Positions 45,308-53,310 of a stretch of DNA of 62,272 nucleotides are shown piece after piece. The stretch comes from Ferruginibacter sp. (lineage in GTDB: Bacteria; Bacteroidota; Bacteroidia; Chitinophagales; Chitinophagaceae): NCBI GenBank assembly GCA_025351645.1, contig JANXVN010000085.1, positions 1-62,272 of the forward strand, read 5' to 3'. The notes under the pieces are model-generated. The model saw only the letters and a program-made list of their open reading frames with translations, was not told where the DNA came from and did not search any database. The translations under genes were made by a program, and so were the position numbers. How positions within the stretch are numbered: the stretch's first letter is position 1; each line of letters begins with the position of its first letter.

Positions 45308-46252
45308 TTAATTAGTTTTACCTGAATTACTAGTTTGCTTTGCTTTATGCGTAAAATCGAGGATGTAAAAAACAGCGCCGTACCAGGTGGTTGCCTGCCC
45401 TACATTTCTTCCTGCAACGGTGGTATTGCCGCCACCTACCAGCGACAAATTATGATTTTGGGTAACCACATATTTTACATTAACACCTACAATAGTTGCA
45501 TCCATTTTATTGCTGGGAAATGGCATGTTGTTGCGGGTAATATCGAAGCCGCCAAGCGTTGTAGCTTTATTTACTATCGCTTCGGCAATAAGCTTGCTGC
45601 TTCTGTAACCGGCACGAAAATTAAGGTTGTTGGCATTAGGCATTTCTACTTCGTTGGTTAAGTGCATTTCGGTTGTGTAGTACGCTGTGCGGTCAATCTT
45701 AATATTATCCCGCCAGGTATACGTTGCAGAACCGGTAAAGAATAAATGCTTAACCTGATAATCCAGCATAAGCCTTGCAGAAGCTGTTTTGCTGTGCATG
45801 CCGATAGATAATGGCATAAAATCGGCCACGTAATTGGTTAATGGAAAAGATGCACCGCCAATGGCATAAATAGAAAAAGTACCTGGGCCTATCTGTTTTT
45901 CAACCGGCATGTACTTTATAAAAAAGCTAAGGTCTTGTACGCCCTTCATGCCGCTAAGCGTGCCTGCTGATGCTTTGGTTTTTATGTAGGGCACATTAAA
46001 AAGCAGGTTTAATTTTGATGAAAGGCCGTAAGCGCCCATTACAGAAAATAGCTGGGTAGATACGGTGCCTAAATTTTGGTTGTCTCTTTTCATCGTGCCT
46101 TCCCAGTAATTTTTCCAGCTGCTGTGGCTGTACATTGGGCCGATGCACAATTGGTTTTTCTCCATCATGATAGCATCGATATCTGTTTGCGCCTGGCTTA
46201 CGGATGGTGCTATAGTTATGATAATTATTAAAGCTTTTAATAATTTTCTCAT
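45308..46252 (-). CDS. Outer-membrane beta-barrel protein (transporter-like), copy 1
   Basis: 314 residues from the ATG at 46252, which directly precedes a good signal peptide (ALIIIITIAPSVSQAQ); an in-frame upstream start at 46339 adds an unlikely 29 residues. The rest is strand-rich with barrel features: MGAYGLSSKLNLLFNVPYIK, LSFFIKYMPVE, YAIGGASFPLTNY, WYGAVFYILDF. It resembles the transporter or phenol-degradation-type barrels found beside haloperoxidase genes in Bacteroidota. Its stop is 1 bp from the start of the haloperoxidase, so the two are a strict pair. Confidence 0.75.
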   Translation of the reverse strand: MRKLLKALIIIITIAPSVSQAQTDIDAIMMEKNQLCIGPMYSHSSWKNYWEGTMKRDNQNLGTVSTQLFSVMGAYGLSSKLNLLFNVPYIKTKASAGTLSGMKGVQDLSFFIKYMPVEKQIGPGTFSIYAIGGASFPLTNYVADFMPLSIGMHSKTASARLMLDYQVKHLFFTGSATYTWRDNIKIDRTAYYTTEMHLTNEVEMPNANNLNFRAGYRSSKLIAEAIVNKATTLGGFDITRNNMPFPSNKMDATIVGVNVKYVVTQNHNLSLVGGGNTTVAGRNVGQATTWYGAVFYILDFTHKAKQTSNSGKTN

Positions 46253-46313
46253 TGTTAATGTTGGTTTTAAATTAAATAAATATTTTCTATTTAACTGCCC
46301 AAAATTAAATGTT

Positions 46314-46376
46314 CTTCCTTTTTTTATCTTACCCTCCAACCCCCTCTTTAAGGCAATTTCGATTGGAGCCTTGTAA
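46314..46376. repeat. Possible worn remnant of repeat family A core
   Basis: TTATCTTACCCTCCAACCCC, then CTCTTTAAGG, resembles the ACCTCACCCTAACCCTCTCC core of the MITE-like elements, but no terminal inverted repeats or duplications remain. The gap 46253-46592 otherwise holds nothing recognisable. Confidence 0.25.
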
Positions 46377-46592
46377 GCGAAATAGATTTAATTAACAGCG
46401 CCCGATTAGTATTAAATAATTTAACTGCAAATGCAACGTAGCAAATTTGCAAAGGTTTATGGTAAAATATGGACTTACAATTTAATGATTAACGAAGTAT
46501 TGATGATTTTTATTATATTAAATTTCGGGAAGGGGCTTATTACATGCGCCGAACTTCTATTTACTCTTTTTCCATAGTAAAAGCCAATCATC

Positions 46593-47708
46593 TTACTTAA
46601 ACTTAAAGGCAAAGCCAATGTTTACTACATAATTTGCAAAAGCCGCATCGCCTTGTATATGCTTGCCAGTTTTAATTGAATTTTCTTTATCAGTCACGCT
46701 CTGAGTTCTATTACGGGCAATGGCATAAGGCAATGAAAAGAAGAAATTTAGCTTTTTTACCTGGTAGTTAACGCTTGGTTCGATAGACCAGATATAGCCG
46801 GGCCTGCGGAAATCTCCGCTGCCGCCAACAAGGTCTTGTACAGGTATGCCTTCCAATTTGGCACCTGCGGCAAGCGACAAGCCTTTAATATGGTTGAAAG
46901 AATAATTGAAACCGCCCCTCAGCATATATTGGTCTGGCACGCTGGCGATTGCCTCGTTAGCCAAGGCAGGCGTTAATGTTTCCCGATAAGTGCGTACACC
47001 ATTCTGTTCCCTTGGGTTAACCAAATAGTAGGCATTTGCATATACGCCAAAGTTGTGCTTGATGTTATAAAAGGTGTTCAGTTCTGCAGTAAAGCCGGTG
47101 CCGCCATCGCCTAATTGGATGGATTGGTCAACCGTACGCAACTCTTTAGTACCGTTTGGGCCTACATTATACCAGTAATCTTTAAACGCATCATCGCCTG
47201 TTGGTAATTTAATGCCTATGCCTGCCTGTATGTTTCCTTTTTTATTTTTCTTAGGGTCCAGCAGCCACCTGTAAGCAGCAAAACGCATATCGCCTATACC
47301 AAAAGAATGGGTGGAGTGCCTTTCTTTTTTTACATACACCCCATTAACCAGCCCGTGTTCGTATAAAGAAGAACGGGTGTTTGATAAGATAGGCACATCA
47401 ACCATATAAGACCAGCGGTTGTTTATAATACGTGTTAAAGCAATATCTAAACTAAACTGATGGTTGATTACTTCGCTTCCATCCACTAAACGTTGCTTGT
47501 TTTCTGTAGTACCGGAAAAATGACGGAACGACCTAAAATAGCGGGTGCTGGTGCTTAACTGCCAGGTGCCATTTTCATTTTCGGTTGGATGTGCCATGCC
47601 GGCGTTGCCTGTACTGCGCACTGCTACACAGCCTTGTGCTGCTACTTGTAAAGTGGCTATTACTATAAAGATTGTGGTAATAAATATTGTTGCTATAAAT
47701 TTTTTCAT
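46593..47708 (-). CDS. Outer-membrane beta-barrel protein (transporter-like), copy 2
   Basis: 371 residues with signal peptide (IVIATLQVAAQ). Strand-rich mature region: WQLSTSTRYFRSFRHFSG, WSYMVDVPILSN, IGDMRFAAYRWLLD, GIGIKLPTGDDAF, YMLRGGFNYSFNHIKG. GIGIKLPTG is typical of the MetA/phenol-degradation-like barrel family. It lies 21 bp downstream of the second PAP2 lipoprotein gene. A 340-bp gap with a worn repeat-like stretch separates it from copy 1. Confidence 0.75.
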   Translation of the reverse strand: MKKFIATIFITTIFIVIATLQVAAQGCVAVRSTGNAGMAHPTENENGTWQLSTSTRYFRSFRHFSGTTENKQRLVDGSEVINHQFSLDIALTRIINNRWSYMVDVPILSNTRSSLYEHGLVNGVYVKKERHSTHSFGIGDMRFAAYRWLLDPKKNKKGNIQAGIGIKLPTGDDAFKDYWYNVGPNGTKELRTVDQSIQLGDGGTGFTAELNTFYNIKHNFGVYANAYYLVNPREQNGVRTYRETLTPALANEAIASVPDQYMLRGGFNYSFNHIKGLSLAAGAKLEGIPVQDLVGGSGDFRRPGYIWSIEPSVNYQVKKLNFFFSLPYAIARNRTQSVTDKENSIKTGKHIQGDAAFANYVVNIGFAFKFK

Positions 47709-47729
47709 GATGCAAGTTTTTTAAAATGG

Positions 47730-49055
47730 TTATTTTTTCATTTTTAGTTTGGTAGAAATATAATCCCCAACTTGTTTGCCTTCTTTTGTGGCTGCAATGC
47801 AGGAAGGATGAAAATGGATGCCGCCAAAAAAGCGGGCCGAATTATTTTCCAGCGCTGCAAGCCTGAAGGATTTAAAGCTGCGGTTTGCGATACCGAATTC
47901 CAGTTCGGTACTATCTGTGTAAGCGAAATTATCCCCATAAATGCCGGTAAGCACTTCTGCCGCGGCAGATGAAATAGTAGAGTGCCCGCAGGTATATTCC
48001 GGAAACGCCGGTGTTTGTAAATATGGCCTCCAGTTAGGGTCTATAAATTTATTAATCACCGTTTCGGGCCTAATGGTGTTATACGTATATTTTACAAACC
48101 AGCATTGTATAAACGCATCGAACAAACCAACAGAGGTTTTCGCATAAGCATACACTGTTTCATCATAATTGGATTTGGCTGTTTTTGCAGCAATGCCGAT
48201 TACGCTCATCCAATGCCCGGATGGTGAAAACTTTTTTGTAGCGAACATCAAATGCCCGGATACATTAAGCTTGAAGGGGTTATCGTCCCAAAAATCTGCC
48301 ATGTGCTTTTGTTCTTCTGTCAGGCTATCTATTGCATTTTTTATCGCCATTACCTGCTGGTAATAAGCGCCGCTTTTATCATCAAGGTTATAAGGTATGG
48401 GTGGTGGCGGTGCAAATTGTTTTGCGCTATCCAAAACCATGGTCCTAATTTCCATCCAATGCGGCTCGGCGGCCTGTGCGTACATGGGCGGTGTTGGCAC
48501 CCATCTGCCTGGTAAATCTTTTACAGTATATTTTTCTGAACTTCTTGTTTGGGCATAATTATCTTTTTTGCTCCAGCTAATAATGCTTATACTCATGCTA
48601 TCGGCAAATTGCTGCGATGCTTTTTCAATGTTCCCCGGCAGGCCTTTACTCCGGGCAAGGTTCAAAATACTGTCTTTATAATCCTGCATGCTGCCTTCTG
48701 GAAACGTAACCGCTTCGCCTACTTTTATGTAAGCCAGCAAAGCTGCCAGTTCAAAATCGATAGGCATATTAGCCGCAGGCTTTGCTACGGTGCCAAGCCC
48801 ATTTAATTGCCCTACCAGCGAGCTGTACTTTTTTGGATAGCCCGCTGCTATTACTTCATAAGCCGCTATGGCTCCATAAGTATAGTTGCGTGCTGCAATC
48901 ATTGGCGGAAAATTATTGCCCATCACAACACCGTTTAATTCGTGTACTGTATTGGAAAATAGCTGAGGGTCGTGCAAATATTTTTTATACTCAAGGTTAG
49001 GTTTACAGGAATATAGCGATGCAATGATGCAAAGACAAACAAGAAGTCCTTTCAT
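47730..49055 (-). CDS. Haloperoxidase/PAP2-like lipoprotein with altered active site
   Basis: 441 residues from the ATG at 49055, followed by lipobox SLYSC (Cys17). The vanadate/phosphate signature is present but changed: KYTYNTIRP (Lys322, Arg329) and CGHST (His358; Cys instead of Ser). ARFFGGIHFHPS keeps Arg408 and His414 but has Ser418 where Asp is conserved. Loss of the Asp that orients the catalytic histidine may reduce or change activity. Gene order (lipoprotein then barrel) mirrors the other pair in reverse. A binding rather than catalytic role is possible. Confidence 0.82.
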   Translation of the reverse strand: MKGLLVCLCIIASLYSCKPNLEYKKYLHDPQLFSNTVHELNGVVMGNNFPPMIAARNYTYGAIAAYEVIAAGYPKKYSSLVGQLNGLGTVAKPAANMPIDFELAALLAYIKVGEAVTFPEGSMQDYKDSILNLARSKGLPGNIEKASQQFADSMSISIISWSKKDNYAQTRSSEKYTVKDLPGRWVPTPPMYAQAAEPHWMEIRTMVLDSAKQFAPPPPIPYNLDDKSGAYYQQVMAIKNAIDSLTEEQKHMADFWDDNPFKLNVSGHLMFATKKFSPSGHWMSVIGIAAKTAKSNYDETVYAYAKTSVGLFDAFIQCWFVKYTYNTIRPETVINKFIDPNWRPYLQTPAFPEYTCGHSTISSAAAEVLTGIYGDNFAYTDSTELEFGIANRSFKSFRLAALENNSARFFGGIHFHPSCIAATKEGKQVGDYISTKLKMKK

Positions 49056-49127
49056 TTTTAATGACTGTTTGATTAAGATAAATAACAAAAACAATCGGTA
49101 AGGATTGTTAAAAACAGATGAGGCAAA

Positions 49128-49688
49128 TTAAGCTAATTCAGGAGGTTTTATCAGCCTTTGTAAATGTGCTGTGCTACTGTTGTTAATTGATAAGATGTTG
49201 TAAACGGAGGTTGTAAACGGGATGGGTACACATTTCCATGGGGCAATATCGTTGGTAAAATCTGATAAAGCAAATTTTGCAAGCTGGCTATTTTTAGCAG
49301 GCATTTTTTTAGTGCCGGTATTGCCTGCCACGTCATTTACCTTACCAAAATAATCGGTGGATTTTTGTTGCAGCTTAATTTTTTCGGTGTTCCTTATGCA
49401 TTGCAGGTACATGGTGTCATTAGCAACTTTACGCTGCACATATTTATACGTTTCGCCATTAACAGTAATTTCGCCGTCTACCCTTTCAAAATTGGAGGAA
49501 ACATTCTGATAAGGTAAATTAATGGGGATTTTTAAAGTAAATAGTTGTTCGTTGTTGTAGTCTTTGTTATCGAGTGCGGTTTCCAGCTTAGCATCTGCCT
49601 GTTGCATGGCTATACCAAACCATAGTTTATATCCTATTGTATTAAATACAAACAACGTTAATAATAATATGGCGGCAGCTTTACGCAT
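49128..49688 (-). CDS. Hypothetical protein with N-terminal membrane anchor
   Basis: 186 residues. A hydrophobic N-terminus (about 4-26) is a signal peptide or anchor. The exported part has mixed strands (QLFTLKIPINLPYQNVS, VNGETYKYVQRKVANDTMYL), a Lys/Gln-rich middle and WKCVPIPF. No family was identified. Its stop is 72 bp upstream of the second haloperoxidase gene, and it may be the first gene of the cluster. Genes of this kind, exported with no known domain, often accompany TonB systems in this group, which is only inference here. Confidence 0.6.
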   Translation of the reverse strand: MRKAAAILLLTLFVFNTIGYKLWFGIAMQQADAKLETALDNKDYNNEQLFTLKIPINLPYQNVSSNFERVDGEITVNGETYKYVQRKVANDTMYLQCIRNTEKIKLQQKSTDYFGKVNDVAGNTGTKKMPAKNSQLAKFALSDFTNDIAPWKCVPIPFTTSVYNILSINNSSTAHLQRLIKPPELA

Positions 49689-49765
49689 TTTTTGGTAAGT
49701 AAAAATACCACAAAATCCCGTTGGTAGTGCATTACAAACAAAATATTTTTATAAAAGCTAAAAAA

Positions 49766-49876
49766 TCCCGTTAATTTTAAGGCGATTTCGTATTTGCCTG
49801 ATTCCCCCAGCCCTATTCCAAAAGGGAAGAGCATTTGGACCTTTTAAAGCAAAATCCTTCAACTTAACGATAGTAA
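49766..49876. mobile_element. Possible degenerate MITE-like element
   Basis: CCCGTTAATTTTAAGGCGATTTC at the left and TTCAACTTAACGATAG at the right resemble worn termini of repeat family A. A further TTTAACGGCATCGG lies at 49930-49943. No target duplication is clear. Confidence 0.35.
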
Positions 49877-49953
49877 TATTTTTAGTATTTGCCAAGCCTT
49901 TATTTTATAAAAAATGAAAAGAACTTAATTTAACGGCATCGGGCCGCTAATAT

Positions 49954-52276
49954 TTATTTTTTCAAATCTTTTATCGCTACTTGTGGCACTAATACTTTAT
50001 GGCATTTTTCCACCACCATTTCTTTAGGCAACCCAAAAGTGCCGGTTTGTTTTATATTGGTAGAGGAGGCGCCAATTTTAACTGTATAAGTTCCTGCTGT
50101 GGCCATCCATGCAGCACCTGCGGTATCGTAAGATGCGAGCGATTTTGCATCTATCACAAAAGAAATAGTTTGAGATTGGTTTGGCTGCAACAAGTTTGTT
50201 TTGGCAAAGCTTTTTAATTCTGCTGCCGGCTTATCCATTTTTTTTGCTGGCGCAGAATGGTACAATTCCACCACTTCTTTGCCAGCCACTTTGCCGGCAT
50301 TTGTAATGGTAATAGTTGCATTGATAGTGCCGTTAAAAGTAGGGCTGCTTAACCGTAAGTTGCTGTAAGTAAAGTTGGTGTAGATAAGCCGAAGCCAAAA
50401 TCGTATGCTGGCTTTACATTGAAAGTAGTATAATACCGATAGCCCTCATAAACACCTTCTTCATACACCACTTCCGATTTTTTGCCTGTTGGTATGCCCA
50501 TAAAACCAATCTCTATAGAACCTGATAAATTTTTGCCAGGGAAATTATTGGCAGAAGGCACATCTTTATATGCCATAGGAAAAGTAACAGCCAGCTTGCC
50601 TGAAGGATTTTCTTTGCCGCTTAATATATCCGCCACTGCATTACCGCCTTCCTGGCCTGCCTGCCATGCTAATAAAATAGCGTCTGGCTCATTACGCCAG
50701 CTTGCTGTTTCAATAACGCCTCCCGTATTCAATAAAACAATTACCTTTTTATTTTTTGCATGAAAAGCAGCTGATATATTTTTGATAAGCTCCGCTTCGG
50801 TGCTGCTAATGTTAAAATCATTGTCCACATTGCGGTCTAGAAATTCGCCTGATTTTCTTCCAAACGTTATAATTGCTACATCATTTTCAGTGGCGGCTTT
50901 TTCTATCAAAGCCTTATCAGCACTCATTTCCATAACCGGCGGCACTAATTCAAAAAAGTACTTTGGCTTTGGCTGCCTTGCTTTTTCAGCAGCTATATAT
51001 GTTTCATACGCTGGTTTTAACGACTCGTCGATTGTATAACCGCATTGCCAAACCCTTGTACCAACGATATTGTATAGGCCCTGTTTACATCGCTGCTTCC
51101 AGAACCACCGGCAATAAATTCATAAGAGGTGTTTCCGAAAGCTGCTATCTTTTTTCCTTTTTGTAGCGGCAATGCATTGCCCTCATTTTTTTAATAATAC
51201 CCTGCCTTCTGCGGCAGCGGTACGGCTTATGATGGCATGTGCCTTTAAATCTGGCTGGTTGGTAAAAGCTGTTTTTTTGTAAGATGGAGAGCGCAATACT
51301 AATGTTACTAATCGTTCGGCATTGGTGTTTAAATCGGCAATGGGCAAACTGCCATTATTTACTGCATCCAGGATAGCTTTTTTCTGACCGGCCACGCCGG
51401 GCATTAATAGGTCGTTGCCTGCTTTCATTTGCGCAACGGCATCTTTGCCACCAAACCAGTCTGTCATTACCTAGCCTTTATAGCCCCATTCTTTTCTTAA
51501 GATGGTGGTCAGCAAACCATATTCTTCTGATGTATAGGTGCCATTGATTTGATTGTAAGAACTCATCACCGTCCATGGGTCAGCTTTTTTTATAGCCAGT
51601 TCAAAACCACGCAGGTAGATTTCCCTCAATGCCCTTTCGCTAACGATGGTGTTTACCGTCATGCGGTTTGTTTTCTGGTTGTTGGCGGCAAAATGTTTAA
51701 TAGAACTGCCTACCCCATTAAATTGTACGCCGTTTACAATGGCTGCTGTAATATTGCCTGCAACAATTGGGTCTTCAGGATAGTATTCAAAATTACGTCC
51801 GCCTAATGGGTTGCGTTGTATGTTAAGGGCTGGTGCCAGCAATACATCTACGCCATATTCTTTTACTTCGTTGCCCATTGCCACACCAACTTTTTTTACC
51901 AATTCTGTATCCCAGCTAGAGGCTAATAAAGTGCTTACCGGAAAAGCGGTGCAATAATAGTTTTGGTATCATCCTTCCTCGTGGGTGCAATCCTCAATGC
52001 AGCCGGGCCATCTGCTACCACGATACTTGCAACCCCTAAACGCCCTACCTTAAGTGTGGTGCCTGCTGCGCCAGCAACCTTATCTTCTGTTTACCCAACA
52101 CCACCGCCTGTAGATAGCCCAGGGATGTTCATGCCCATGCCTGCAACAATGACTGCTTTTTCTTCCAGCATCATTTTAGCTACGATGGCTTTTGCCTGTG
52201 CGGTATAACTGGTTTGGGCGGTGGCGCAATAACTGGCGCTAAACAGCAGTGCTGCAAGAGGGATGATCTTTTTCAT
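49954..52276 (-). pseudogene. Decayed GH3 beta-glucosidase-like gene
   Basis: It starts at 52276 with a signal peptide (LLFSASYCATAQ). Lesions in order: an in-frame TAA near 52091 (TGGGVG*TEDKVAGAAG), a frameshift near 51950 ([15 protein letters not shown]), an in-frame TAG near 51470 (EWGYKG*VMTDWFGG), a frameshift near 51185, scrambled frames from 51180 to 50945, and a frameshift near 50370 (YDFGFGLS). The sequence is clearly GH3: [38 protein letters not shown] with the nucleophile Asp, ILLAWQAGQEGGNAVAD, and a C-terminal fibronectin-like domain (GKVAGKEVVELYHS). It is divergent from a regulator gene that is still intact. Confidence 0.93.
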
Positions 52277-52377
52277 GTTGGCGATTTTGTAAATTATCAT
52301 TGTGTCAATCTAACATAATGATAATATTATTTTAGTACAATCAGCATAATTTATTTTACTTTCAGTGTTCGAAAAAA

Positions 52378-53154
52378 ATGATGGCTTTAAAAAAAGACCT
52401 TAAAAATATTGTTCAGGAGGGTGGCAAAATGTTTTTGCCTTCTATATCTGTTGATTGTGTAATTTTTGGATTTCATGGCAATGAACTAAAAGTTTTATTG
52501 CTGCAAATGAAACATGCTAGCGTGCATGGGCTGCCTGGCGGTTTTATTTTAAAAGACGAAGCTGCGGATGAAGCCGTATCGAGGGTATTGAAGGAACGTA
52601 CCGGGCTTGATAATATTTTTTTACAGCAGTTTTATACTTTTGGCGAACCGCTGCGCTCTGATAAAAAGATGCATTTAACAGCGATGAAGAAAGAAGGGAT
52701 TGCAATTGTAAAAGGCAATTGGCTGCTGGAGCGTTTTGTAACCATTGGTTATTATGCCCTGGTAGATTTTTCGCAGGTTTTGCCTATGCAGGATGCCTTA
52801 TCCATTTCCTGCGACTGGCATCCATTGCGACCGGCACCTGCGTTGATGATGGACCACAATAACATTTTAAACAAGGCCCTGGAAACGCTGCAACAGCAAT
52901 TAAGCTACCAACCAATTGGCTGCAACTTATTGCCTAAAAAGTTTACTATGCCGGAGCTACAGAAACTGTACGAAACCATCTTAGGCAAACCACTAGACAG
53001 AAGAAATTTTCAGCGGCGCATATTAAGCTATGGGATTATAAAAAAGCTAAAAGAGGTTAAAACCGGCGTAGCGCATAAGGCTCCATTTTTATATAGCTTT
53101 GATGTTAAGAAATACGATGAAGCGCTTAGGGATGGGTTGGGTAGAGGCTGGTGA
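52378..53154 (+). CDS. Nudix-related transcriptional regulator (NrtR/AraR type)
   Basis: 258 residues. The N-terminal Nudix fold (about 22-160) has the box GGFILKDEAADEAVSRVLKE at 54-73, then RTGL. The canonical REUxEExGU part reads RVLKERTGL, so catalytic glutamates are lost, as in Nudix proteins that became sugar-sensing regulators. The C-terminal part (about 185-250; FTMPELQKLYETILGKPLDR, NFQRRILSYGIIKK) is a winged helix. In Bacteroidota such proteins control sugar catabolic genes. It is divergent from the GH3 pseudogene and convergent with GH65, so these are likely former or current targets. The start may be the second Met. Confidence 0.88.
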   Translation: MMALKKDLKNIVQEGGKMFLPSISVDCVIFGFHGNELKVLLLQMKHASVHGLPGGFILKDEAADEAVSRVLKERTGLDNIFLQQFYTFGEPLRSDKKMHLTAMKKEGIAIVKGNWLLERFVTIGYYALVDFSQVLPMQDALSISCDWHPLRPAPALMMDHNNILNKALETLQQQLSYQPIGCNLLPKKFTMPELQKLYETILGKPLDRRNFQRRILSYGIIKKLKEVKTGVAHKAPFLYSFDVKKYDEALRDGLGRGW

Positions 53155-53181
53155 TTTTTGAATAAATCTCCTTCTGAATAC

Positions 53182-53292
53182 GCCCCATAGAAGTCGATAA
53201 AAGCCGCCCGTAGCTTTTTTTGTACAAGGGAGTGACACAACGATGATGCTCATAGCTTCTTGGTTGGGGCAACAAATTTATTTGTTGCCCGC
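53182..53292 (+). repeat. Interspersed repeat family B, copy 4
   Basis: CCCCATAGAAGTCGATAAAA through TGTACAAGGGAGTGACACAA, CATAGCTTCTTGG and the hairpin GGGCAACAAA...TTTGTTGCCC (about 53268-53290). It sits exactly between two convergent genes, so the hairpin could also act as a terminator. Confidence 0.75.
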
Positions 53293-53310
53293 TTGCTTTT
53301 TATCAATACA

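Noticed and set aside
41238..52276. Possible stop-codon reassignment or read-through, because TAG falls in frame in both the FecA-like and GH3 genes
   Set aside because: The same genes also contain in-frame TAA and several frameshifts, and intact genes in the window end normally. Ordinary gene decay explains all of it.
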